6,947 bases of DNA from an uncultured Oscillospiraceae bacterium (GTDB taxonomy: Bacteria > Bacillota > Clostridia > Oscillospirales > Oscillospiraceae): positions 1-6,947 of the forward strand of contig CAAETL010000268.1 in the NCBI GenBank assembly GCA_900758955.1, in the 5' to 3' direction. The notes below the pieces were generated by a model. The model saw only the letters and a program-made list of their open reading frames with translations. It ran no database searches and had not been told where the DNA came from. The position numbers and the translations under genes are program-made. Position 1 is the stretch's first letter, and each line of letters begins with the position of its first letter. Below, piece by piece: positions 1-5,744 of the stretch.

Positions 1-57
1 CCCGCCGGTATCATCATCGCAGGGTATTTGGAGGAAATCAAAAAGCCCCACGAGTAG
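1..57 (+). CDS. possible 3' end of an unidentified gene (partial)
   Basis: Frame 1 is open from the window edge to a TAG at 55-57 and gives an 18-residue tail, PAGIIIAGYLEEIKKPHE. The hydrophobic stretch followed by a charged Lys/Glu-rich end would suit the last residues of a membrane or soluble protein, but the fragment is too short to assign a family. Weak support comes from the hairpin at 240-286, which pairs without interruption in plus-strand RNA and ends in a T-rich run, so it could terminate a gene arriving from the left. The alternative is chance, since an 18-codon open frame is unremarkable. Confidence 0.3.
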   Translation, partial: PAGIIIAGYLEEIKKPHE

Positions 58-188
58 TGGATGGAATTATCTGCGGAAAGCTTCCCCCCTTCATGGTCTC
101 TCGTGTTACCACTGCTGTTCTGGCGGAGCTTACACGAAAGGACATCGGGTAAGCCAGAATCCAAAGGAAAACACCATCAGGATACAAC

Positions 189-239
189 GTAAGGGATTCC
201 TGGGATCCAACAACGGGTATTTGTCTGAACATCCCTTAC
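189..239. repeat. 9-bp perfect inverted repeat
   Basis: GTAAGGGAT at 189-197 is repeated in inverted form as ATCCCTTAC at 231-239, with 33 bases between. The right arm abuts the terminator hairpin at 240-286. The stretch 58-239 otherwise shows no convincing gene. A 43-codon plus-strand frame from ATG at 61 and a 64-codon minus-strand frame both lack a ribosome binding site and any recognisable domain. The repeat may be an extra RNA hairpin, a scar of a lost mobile element, or chance. Confidence 0.45.
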
Positions 240-286
240 AAAAGTACAAGGTCAGCGGAAAAACGGTCCGCTGACCTTGTGCTTTT
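240..286. terminator. bidirectional intrinsic terminator downstream of the AraC-type gene
   Basis: The arms 246-259 (ACAAGGTCAGCGGA) and 267-280 pair perfectly over 14 bp around the loop AAAACGG. Outside them AAAAG (240-244) pairs with CTTTT (282-286). The pair 245/281 is a U-G wobble in plus-strand RNA and a mismatch in minus-strand RNA. T-rich tracts follow in both directions. The hairpin begins two bases after the stop codon of the minus-strand AraC-type gene, so it is most simply that gene's terminator. It could also stop plus-strand transcription from the left. Confidence 0.78.
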
Positions 287-287
287 C

Positions 288-1178
288 TCATTTTATGGGA
301 ATCAAAATTGTAACCTCATTATTGGGATCATCAACCGTGAAGACCTTTCGATCATAAATTTCAAGATCCTCGCGATCGTCCAGTACCTCCTTCGTGGCCG
401 GCAGCCATGTGCCGAAGATATACTGATATGTCACAAATAGGTTCGCAAAGGCGCCTCGGTGCGTGAACGAGGCATACCTCCCACCGGCAATTGTTTTTCT
501 TACTAGCGCCTGAGATACATAATCGAAGCTCTTTACAGCACTGCCTACCACCACGGAAAACGACACGTCACCATCTTCGGTATAGGCAGTCCGTTGAGTT
601 TCGCAGATCCCGTATCCTACCCCCGTTTCCGCAAAAAGCCCGGAATGGTGACGCAGAAACTGCTCCCATAATGCGGGAAGCCGATTATCAAAGATAGACG
701 TTGTTCCCCGCAGGCCAACGAGTCTCGTCTCTTCCAGAATTACAATTTCAGGTGTGTGGGAAATGTTACCCGCAATGTGACGCACATCATGGGGGGATAG
801 TTTTCTTTTGGCATTCACGACCAGGTCAAGTCCTGTTTTACGGTAATTCATCGGGCTGCTGCCAAAGGCGGCCTTAAACGCCCGGCTGAAGGCCTCTGAT
901 GACGCAAACCCGCAGTCAAACGCAATATCAATCACCCGCTGGTTCGTGTGGATGAGTCTCTTCGAGGCATTGTACAGCCTGCGCCGATTGATATAACGGC
1001 CAACCGGTTCGCCTAACACAGCAGAGAACAGCCGTGTCATGTGACAGTAAGAGTAGCCAATTTCTCTTGACACATCACGTAAGCTGATCTCTTCAAATAA
1101 GTGCGCTTCAATATATTCAATTGCCCGTTCTAATGCGGATTCCTGCTCCAAGTCGGCACCTCCCTTCAGCAGTTCCAT
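288..1178 (-). CDS. AraC-family transcriptional regulator with GyrI-like effector-binding domain
   Basis: A DNA-binding regulator of the cytoplasm, expected to bind promoter DNA through its N-terminal half and a small ligand through its C-terminal half. Residues about 12-114 form an AraC/XylS double helix-turn-helix: the first helix pair is near 32-50 (SLRDVSREIGYSYCHMTRLF), the second near 80-105, followed by the family's typical FGSSPMNYRK end. Residues about 143-296 are a GyrI-like/SOUL-related domain with the pattern GGRYASFTHRGAF, a TWLP segment and LEIYD. Glu273 sits where an acidic drug-contacting residue is found in BmrR/Rob-type domains. The order HTH then GyrI resembles Rob. The coordinates give the longest frame. 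I prefer a TTG start at 1149-1151 (codon 10), because a good Shine-Dalgarno site precedes it and the ATG at 1178 has none and overlaps a -10-like element. The gene is divergent from the UvrA-like ATPase, and control of that gene is the natural inference. The exact ligand cannot be read from the sequence. Confidence 0.95.
   Translation of the reverse strand: MELLKGGADLEQESALERAIEYIEAHLFEEISLRDVSREIGYSYCHMTRLFSAVLGEPVGRYINRRRLYNASKRLIHTNQRVIDIAFDCGFASSEAFSRAFKAAFGSSPMNYRKTGLDLVVNAKRKLSPHDVRHIAGNISHTPEIVILEETRLVGLRGTTSIFDNRLPALWEQFLRHHSGLFAETGVGYGICETQRTAYTEDGDVSFSVVVGSAVKSFDYVSQALVRKTIAGGRYASFTHRGAFANLFVTYQYIFGTWLPATKEVLDDREDLEIYDRKVFTVDDPNNEVTILIPIK
1158..1166 (-). promoter_or_regulatory. ribosome binding site that decides the AraC-type gene's start
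   Basis: On the minus strand this reads AAGGGAGGT, followed by six bases and then TTG GAG CAG GAA. It lies inside the longest reading frame, 9 codons after the ATG at 1178. No Shine-Dalgarno sequence precedes that ATG (GGCCCTATGATAGA). This favours translation from TTG at 1149-1151 and a protein of 287 residues. The HTH region is complete with either start. Confidence 0.6.
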
Positions 1179-1182
1179 TCTA
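1177..1182 (-). promoter_or_regulatory. candidate -10 element of the AraC-type gene
   Basis: The minus strand reads TAGAAT, a good sigma-A -10 match, directly after a second -10-like hexamer (TATGAT, 1182-1187). The -35 region is poor (TGGCGA at 17-bp spacing), as expected for an activated or weak autoregulated promoter. Transcription from here would begin inside or past the ATG at 1178, which agrees with the downstream TTG start. The assignment is tentative. Confidence 0.35.
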
Positions 1183-1342
1183 TCATAGGGCCTTCTCTAT
1201 CGCCATCATAAAATCCAGCAAAAACTATCATGTAACTGAATTGGCAGCTCTGTAAAATGGGACTGTCCACAAAAGAGAAGTTTGTCCGCTTCTGCTGATG
1301 GTACTCCCGAGCTTCTCTCGGTTTCTGGGGCCGTCCGCACCT

Positions 1343-1353
1343 CCAACAGTTGG
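1343..1353. promoter_or_regulatory. candidate operator palindrome in the divergent promoter region
   Basis: CCAACAGTTGG is a perfect 5+1+5 palindrome, centred about 26 bases upstream of the proposed -35 element of the UvrA-like gene. That is a plausible position for an activator. AraC-family sites are more often direct repeats or asymmetric, so this may be another regulator's site or chance. A second short hairpin, CCGAG-CTTCT-CTCGG, lies at 1307-1321. Confidence 0.25.
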
Positions 1354-1373
1354 CTTACTTCCCGCGGCGGTGT

Positions 1374-1400
1374 TTGAAAATCGCTGTGGTATCCTATAAA
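1374..1400 (+). promoter_or_regulatory. candidate promoter of the UvrA-like gene
   Basis: TTGAAA (1374-1379) and TATAAA (1395-1400) match the sigma-A -35 and -10 hexamers, but are 15 bp apart; shifting the -35 to TTTGAA gives 16 bp. The short spacing would weaken basal activity and leave room for an activator or for DNA distortion by a drug-sensing regulator. The Shine-Dalgarno site GAGGAG (1414-1419) follows, seven bases before the ATG at 1427. Confidence 0.5.
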
Positions 1401-1426
1401 AAACAAGTGAACAGAGGAGCGACTGC

Positions 1427-3721
1427 ATGGCAGATCTTATTGTACAGGGGCTCACCCAAAATAATTTGAAACATGTTACTTTTAGAATCCCAAAGGAAAA
1501 AATCACGGTGTTTACCGGCGTATCCGGTTCCGGTAAATCCAGTATTGTCTTCGATACCATCGCCGCCGAATCACAGCGTCAGATGAACGCCACCTATCCG
1601 GCATATGTGCGGGCAAGGCTTCCCAAGTTTCCCAAGCCAGCCGTGGAACGAATCGACAATTTGACCGCGTCTGTGGTCGTGGACCAGTCTCCCCTGGGGG
1701 GAAATGCCCGTTCAACGGTTGGGACCATCAGCGGTCTGTATTCCAGCCTGCGCCTGCTGTTTTCCAGAATTGGGCGCCCCTATGTGGGCGCCGCTTCCTT
1801 TTTTTCCTTCAACGACCCCAACGGAATGTGCAAAACCTGTTCCGGCCTTGGAAAAATTACAAAAATAAATCTCGACGCCATCATTGACCTCGATAAGTCA
1901 TGGAACGAGGGTTGCGTAAAGGACTCTCTCTACCGCCCAGGCTCCTGGTACTGGAAGCAGTATGCCCAGTCAGGCCTGTTCGACCTGGACAAGCCGATTC
2001 GAGCGTACACCAAAGAAGAATACAATCTCCTCCTGTTTGGCTCCCGCGATGGCAAGAGCGCGCCCGAAAGCCAGAAAGTAACCGGATTATATCATAAGTA
2101 TACGAAGACTCTCCTGAATCGGGACATCAGCGGCAAAAGTAAGCACACCAGGGAAAAGTCACAAAACCTGATTGCCGAGACGGAATGTACCGAATGTCAT
2201 GGGAAACGACTGAATAAGGCGGTTCTGCAATGCAAAATCGGCGGGTATACCATCGCAGACATGTGCGAGCTGGAGCTGACGCAGCTGCGGGAAGTTTTGT
2301 CCCACATAACCGACCAAACCGTGGGGGTACTGGTGGAGGCCCTACTCGAAGGACTGGACAGAATGATCGAGATTGGCTTACCGTATCTGCATTTAAACCG
2401 TGATACGCCGTCCCTGTCCGGCGGGGAAGCGCAGCGGCTGAAGTTGGTCCGCTACATGGGCAGCAGTCTGACCGGGTTGACCTACATCTTTGATGAGCCC
2501 AGCGCCGGAATGCATCCCCGTGATGTCTACCGCATGAATAACCTGCTGCGGCAGCTCCGAGATCAGGGCAACACGGTTCTTGTCGTCGAGCATGACAAGG
2601 ACGTGATTGCCATTGCGGACTATGTCATTGACGTGGGGCCCCAGGCGGGAGAACATGGCGGGGAAATCGTATTTACAGGCAGCTATCCTGCGCTGCTCCA
2701 GTCCCATACCTTGACGGGAAAGGCCCTACTTCAGTCCGTGCCCATCAAGAAAACGCCCCGTAAGCCAGTGGGCAGTCTGCCGATCCGGGACGCCTGTCTG
2801 CACAATTTAAAGCACGTTACCGTGGATATCCCGCTGGGGATTATGACCGTCGTGACCGGCGTGGCCGGTTCGGGGAAAAGCACCCTGATCTCCCGCGTGT
2901 TTGCCCGCCAGTATGAGAATGACATTGTGATGGTTGACCAGGGCCCCATCACCGCGACGAACCGGTCGACCCCGGCCTCCTATCTGGGTTTTTTTGATGA
3001 GATCCGCCGACTGTTGGCGAGAGAGAGCGGACAGCCTGAGGGGCTGTTCAGCTTCAACTCCACCGGGGCCTGCCCGGTGTGCGGCGGCAAGGGCGTTATC
3101 GTGACGGAGCTTGCTTTTATGGACCCCATCATTACAGAGTGCGAGGCCTGCTGCGGCGTGCGGTATAACAAGGATGCCCTCTCCTGCACGTACCAGGAGA
3201 AGAATATCGTTGAACTGCTGGGTCTGACAGCCTCTCAGGCGCTGGACGTGTTTGAAGACGCAAAAATAAAAAAACAGCTGACCGTCATGGAGCAGGTGGG
3301 ACTTTCATACTTGACGTTGGGGCAACCGCTGAGCACACTCTCCGGCGGTGAGCGTCAAAGGCTTAAGCTGGCAAAGAATCTGGGGAAAAAGGGCCGCATC
3401 ATCATACTGGATGAGCCCACCACAGGGCTTCACATGTCTGATATTCAAACCCTGTTGAAATTGTTTGATATGATTGTCTCTCATGGTAATACTCTGGTTG
3501 TGATTGAGCACAACCTGGATGTCATGAAGCAGGCGGACTGGTTGATCGATATCGGCCCCGACGGTGGCAAGAATGGCGGTGAGGTGGTATTCGTCGGTAC
3601 GCCCATGGAGATGGTGCGGAGCGCAAACACGCTCACCGCGACTAGTCTGCGGGCATCGTGCGCCCCATCAGAACTGCATCATATATCTCAGCTCCTATCT
3701 GACAGGCAGGATGGCAGATAA
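1427..3721 (+). CDS. UvrA-like twin-ABC ATPase, class II (UvrA2/drug-resistance type; excinuclease ABC subunit A homologue)
   Basis: A cytoplasmic DNA-binding ATPase of the UvrA family, 764 residues against about 940 for housekeeping UvrA. Both ABC modules look intact. Half one has Walker A GVSGSGKSS (31-39), signature LSGGEAQ (330-336), Walker B FDEPSAG (D356/E357) and switch His389. Half two has Walker A GVAGSGKST (478-486), signature LSGGERQ (638-644), Walker B LDEPTTG (D662/E663) and His695. Paired CxxC zinc modules are present: C135/C138 with C254/C257, and C549/C552 with C572/C575. In canonical UvrA more than 100 residues lie between the LRLLFSRIGRP segment and FSFN; here only about eight do (118-126), so the UvrB-binding domain is absent. 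Class II UvrA proteins such as Deinococcus UvrA2 and Streptomyces DrrC share this loss and are linked to tolerance of DNA-binding drugs or damage rather than UvrB-dependent excision. The neighbouring AraC/GyrI gene supports a drug-response role. The exact substrate is unknown. Confidence 0.96.
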   Translation: MADLIVQGLTQNNLKHVTFRIPKEKITVFTGVSGSGKSSIVFDTIAAESQRQMNATYPAYVRARLPKFPKPAVERIDNLTASVVVDQSPLGGNARSTVGTISGLYSSLRLLFSRIGRPYVGAASFFSFNDPNGMCKTCSGLGKITKINLDAIIDLDKSWNEGCVKDSLYRPGSWYWKQYAQSGLFDLDKPIRAYTKEEYNLLLFGSRDGKSAPESQKVTGLYHKYTKTLLNRDISGKSKHTREKSQNLIAETECTECHGKRLNKAVLQCKIGGYTIADMCELELTQLREVLSHITDQTVGVLVEALLEGLDRMIEIGLPYLHLNRDTPSLSGGEAQRLKLVRYMGSSLTGLTYIFDEPSAGMHPRDVYRMNNLLRQLRDQGNTVLVVEHDKDVIAIADYVIDVGPQAGEHGGEIVFTGSYPALLQSHTLTGKALLQSVPIKKTPRKPVGSLPIRDACLHNLKHVTVDIPLGIMTVVTGVAGSGKSTLISRVFARQYENDIVMVDQGPITATNRSTPASYLGFFDEIRRLLARESGQPEGLFSFNSTGACPVCGGKGVIVTELAFMDPIITECEACCGVRYNKDALSCTYQEKNIVELLGLTASQALDVFEDAKIKKQLTVMEQVGLSYLTLGQPLSTLSGGERQRLKLAKNLGKKGRIIILDEPTTGLHMSDIQTLLKLFDMIVSHGNTLVVIEHNLDVMKQADWLIDIGPDGGKNGGEVVFVGTPMEMVRSANTLTATSLRASCAPSELHHISQLLSDRQDGR

Positions 3722-3838
3722 GGTCCCCTTGCCTCTCAAATAGTTTCAAGACAGGCTTGGCATGGAGATGATGCTCTCATACCCATGGCCACTGCATTTT
3801 TGTGGACTCACCAGATCAGCGTAGAGGATATTTCGGAA

Positions 3839-3880
3839 AAAGAGCTATCTGATATAAAATCAGATAGCTCTTTCGTTTTA
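3839..3880. terminator. bidirectional intrinsic terminator between convergent genes
   Basis: A perfect 15-bp stem (AAAGAGCTATCTGAT at 3839-3853 with its complement at 3859-3873) closes the loop ATAAA. It is followed by TTTCGTTTT on the plus strand and by CTTTTTCC on the minus strand. It lies 118 bases after the UvrA-like stop and 85 bases after the stop of the convergent minus-strand gene, so it can serve both. The rest of 3722-3957 shows no gene. Confidence 0.88.
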
Positions 3881-3957
3881 CCAGCCTTTCCACTCACTCC
3901 CACTCGCTCTTCACAGATATTTCTTAAACAATTCTGTTCAAACGATTTGGCAGATCG

Positions 3958-4443
3958 CTACAAAGCCGATGTACGCACAGTAACCTCTGCACAGACCAGT
4001 TCAGCGATATGCTCCGCTGTTTCATTTGTCAGCAGAAAGAACATTCCGTCATTACGGCATTTTTTATGTGTATCTCCATTTAAGGCATAAACAAAACCTT
4101 TAACACAGGTATCGCTACAAGCCTTTGGGTCAATCAGTCGCTTGCAGTCACGAGAATTCGTCATCTTCTTTTGCAGATCAGCAGGCAGAGAAGCGATGAT
4201 ATCCTCATACTCACTCACATGGTCGCCGTAAATCCGTGCCCAAACCCCTGACTTGCGAAACACCCAATTCATTACTGTTTTCTTCTCTAGTTGGTAGGAA
4301 GCAGCGTAACCGCTTTTTGCTTCCTTGATGACAAGAACACAGCCCTGTTCAACCAGTCTGTTGTTCAGTTTCTCAACAAACGCTTGGTGTTCTGGTGCAA
4401 CTGTCGATAGAAACTCTTGAAATGAAGCCTTTTCCTTTGCCAT
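3958..4443 (-). CDS. cysteine-rich conserved hypothetical protein (161 aa)
   Basis: I do not recognise a named family with confidence. The protein has no signal peptide or membrane segment and is predicted to be cytoplasmic. Residues 1-55 look like an alpha-helical lead (FQEFLSTVAPEHQAFVEKLNNRL) followed by a strand rich in Lys and Tyr. The central part has VFRKSGVWARIYGDH (61-75). The distinctive part is a cysteine cluster, C100-x8-C109-x3-C113-x15-C129, in the context CKRLIDPKACSDTC...KKCRNDGMFF, which could bind a metal or form a redox site. C35 and C151 lie outside it. The ATG at 4443 is supported by GAGGAGG at 4448-4454. The gene follows the 152-aa gene by 83 bases on the same strand, so the two are probably co-transcribed. 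The region is visibly more AT-rich than the UvrA-like and SLH genes, which may point to a separate origin. Confidence 0.85.
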   Translation of the reverse strand: MAKEKASFQEFLSTVAPEHQAFVEKLNNRLVEQGCVLVIKEAKSGYAASYQLEKKTVMNWVFRKSGVWARIYGDHVSEYEDIIASLPADLQKKMTNSRDCKRLIDPKACSDTCVKGFVYALNGDTHKKCRNDGMFFLLTNETAEHIAELVCAEVTVRTSAL

Positions 4444-4470
4444 TTTTCCTCCTCAAGTTCTAATTAAATC

Positions 4471-4505
4471 GGTCTGCGTCTTCTTCGCCTATCGCGAATC
4501 AGACC
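4471..4505. promoter_or_regulatory. bipartite hairpin between the two small genes
   Basis: GGTCTG (4471-4476) pairs with CAGACC (4500-4505), and inside it TTCGC (4484-4488) pairs with GCGAA (4494-4498) around a five-base loop, with an asymmetric internal bulge. In the minus-strand transcript it lies between the stop of the 152-aa gene and the start of the 161-aa gene. Only GATTTAATT follows, so it is not a strong terminator. It could tune expression of the second gene or be an mRNA processing or stability element. Confidence 0.35.
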
Positions 4506-4526
4506 AAAATCGGAGCGGATAGCTCA

Positions 4527-4985
4527 TCAGGCGCGCTCGGCATATAGATCAAACTTAACTTGCCACTTGCCGTCCTCTTTTACAGTAACATCCTGCCAAT
4601 GAAACTGATTGTCTTTAATTTCCACAAAGACCCACTTTCTTGTTTCATCCTCTATGTTGGTAAGAACTATCTTTTCGTCCTGCCTTCTTGCTTCAAGCCG
4701 CATAATTTTCCCTGTATAGCAATAGGCAACATCCCACGCGTGTGTTTCCGGGTTGTAGACACGAATCGTTGTTCCATATTCAAACCCAGGCAAGACAATC
4801 ACATCCTGAATTGCCATTCCCTCAAGAATCCACGAAAAATGCCACTCACCTTTTAGCACGCAGGAATTACTATTGTCAACATAATCTATTTTCCAACTGC
4901 CAATCAGTTTTCCAAAAAAGTTAAACTCTTCGGGTAGTGAACTATGTTTTCCTTCGCTTGTCAGCGCTTCAAAGAAATGCTTCAT
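4527..4985 (-). CDS. DUF1579/calycin-like small protein of unknown function (152 aa)
   Basis: A soluble protein without signal peptide, probably a beta-barrel. The layout matches a widespread uncharacterised family related to DUF1579 and lipocalin-like folds: FGKLIGSWKIDY (24-35), the strand block LKGEWHFSWILEGMAIQDV (44-62), GTTIRVYNPETHAWDVAY (71-88), then RLEARRQDEKIVL and KWVFVEIKDNQFHWQDVTVKEDGKW (117-141). The SW...GEWHF...QDV...WDV aromatic pattern suggests a small hydrophobic pocket, but no ligand is known to me. The length looks complete. The start at 4985 is supported by GGAGGAG seven bases upstream. A promoter-like pair lies at 5062-5090, and a stable leader hairpin lies between promoter and start. 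It is probably the first gene of a two-gene operon with the cysteine-rich gene downstream. Family recognition is from motif memory and is not confirmed by a search. Confidence 0.85.
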   Translation of the reverse strand: MKHFFEALTSEGKHSSLPEEFNFFGKLIGSWKIDYVDNSNSCVLKGEWHFSWILEGMAIQDVIVLPGFEYGTTIRVYNPETHAWDVAYCYTGKIMRLEARRQDEKIVLTNIEDETRKWVFVEIKDNQFHWQDVTVKEDGKWQVKFDLYAERA

Positions 4986-5019
4986 ACGTTAGCTCCTCCA
5001 TTACTGCTATGATTTGGTT

Positions 5020-5046
5020 ACGGTTCGCCAGTTCTCAGGCGACCGT
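5020..5046 (-). promoter_or_regulatory. stem-loop in the 5' leader of the 152-aa gene
   Basis: In minus-strand RNA, ACGGUCGCC pairs with GGCGAACCGU, giving nine base pairs with one bulged A around the loop UGAGAACU. It lies about 20-25 bases upstream of the Shine-Dalgarno site and about 10 bases after the expected transcription start. No U-tract follows, so it is not an intrinsic terminator. It could protect the mRNA 5' end or bind a regulator. Confidence 0.4.
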
Positions 5047-5061
5047 TTCATCTTTTCATAC

Positions 5062-5090
5062 ATTCTACCATAACTTGTCCCGCTTGAAAA
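5062..5090 (-). promoter_or_regulatory. candidate sigma-A promoter of the two-gene operon
   Basis: On the minus strand TTTTCA (5085-5090) and TAGAAT (5062-5067) are separated by exactly 17 bp and resemble -35 and -10 hexamers. Transcription would start near 5055, giving a leader of roughly 70 bases before the ATG at 4985. Confidence 0.5.
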
Positions 5091-5630
5091 GCAGTAACAC
5101 TAGGCAGGACCGCCCCGCACCGTTCTTGATCGGCCTGTTCTAAGTCTTTGTGGCAGCAGGTGATGGAGCCCCCTATTCTGGCGCGGTCAATGTTTATGTT
5201 CGGGTTATTGTGGAGCAGCACCCTTTTTGTCCACCATACCACTGATCGTCATGCGCAAAGGCCTTTATCCCCTTTCTAGGCTATCTGGAGTAGGACTGCC
5301 AGCAGAGAACTCAGCGCGATAGTATGGCGATAGAATTTATAGTCCCCAAAACTACCGAATTTGCAGTAAGCGAATCTGTGTGTTGCTGCTATTCAAAACA
5401 CTCCCACCTCAGGATCATATCCTTCAAGTAAAAATATCCTACCGTTTGTTTGGGGTTGCCCCATAGAATGAGGTTTTTGAAGTAAGCTGGATGTAAAACA
5501 CTCACTAAAAAAGGGCTGAACATACTCTTCTAAAAGCAACACGGGGCATTGTTTCTATCCCCCGTCAGAGCCTTTCAACGGTGGATGTAACGTTGAAACC
5601 ATCAGATAGAATTAAAGTCTCCTGATGTAG
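5091..5630. other. about 540 bp without a convincing gene, with several inverted repeats
   Basis: No open frame here has both a start with a ribosome binding site and a recognisable domain. A 64-codon minus-strand frame (5048-5242) is the best candidate. It begins at GTG just after a stop codon, lacks a Shine-Dalgarno site, and its end contains the promoter of the next gene. It could be a decayed remnant. Structure present: the palindrome AAAGGCCTTT at 5257-5266, GGGG-TTG-CCCC near 5454-5464, and the paired repeats at 5541-5598 listed separately. No tRNA or other known RNA gene is apparent. Confidence 0.5.
5541..5598. repeat. two adjacent inverted repeats upstream of a terminator
   Basis: ACGGGG (5541-5546) pairs with CCCCGT (5560-5565). 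TTTCAACG (5573-5580) pairs perfectly with CGTTGAAA (5591-5598) around a ten-base loop. A weaker ATCAG/CTGAT pairing follows, at roughly 5601-5626, before the terminator at 5631. The row of stems ending in a T-tract on the plus strand could be a small structured RNA. The second repeat alone would also suit a dimeric repressor site. Confidence 0.4.
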
Positions 5631-5672
5631 AAAGGTCCTGCCGACTTCCCGAAGCCGACAGGACCTTTTTTT
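5631..5672. terminator. hairpin terminator downstream of the SLH-protein gene (probably bidirectional)
   Basis: AAAGGTCCTG (5631-5640) pairs with CAGGACCTTT (5659-5668). The stem continues inward to 5647/5652 with a CGGG-type tetraloop. At two inner positions (5641/5658 and 5644/5655) minus-strand RNA has G-U wobbles where plus-strand RNA has C/A mismatches, so the long 17-bp stem is continuous only in minus-strand RNA. This fits termination of the SLH gene, whose stop is 72 bases away. The minus-strand U-tract is short (UUUCU), whereas the plus strand has seven Ts (5666-5672), so it can also end plus-strand transcripts. Confidence 0.8.
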
Positions 5673-5744
5673 GGATTTCAGCGATTTACCAATGAACCAC
5701 GTTCCTGCTCTCGATCACGCTTGCTCTTCCTGCCGAGATTGGAG

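Noticed and set aside
38..232. 64-codon minus-strand frame near the left edge
   Set aside because: It has no ribosome binding site and no recognisable domain, and it overlaps the inverted repeat. A competing 43-codon plus-strand frame at 61 is equally unsupported.
1255..1300. GGGACTGTCCAC-type sequence considered as an insertion-sequence end
   Set aside because: No matching inverted end, target duplication or transposase fragment is visible nearby.
1206..1406. Minus-strand frame across the divergent promoter region
   Set aside because: It overlaps the promoter elements of the UvrA-like gene, lacks a ribosome binding site and shows no domain.
2393..2707. Minus-strand frames inside the UvrA-like gene
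   Set aside because: They are shadows of a well-conserved ABC ATPase coding sequence containing the signature and Walker B motifs.
1190..5340. Shared ATGGCGATAGA word near the AraC-type promoter (minus strand) and near 5334-5344 (plus strand), considered as a common operator
   Set aside because: An 11-base match between two places is expected by chance in a window of this size, and the second site is not next to a gene start.
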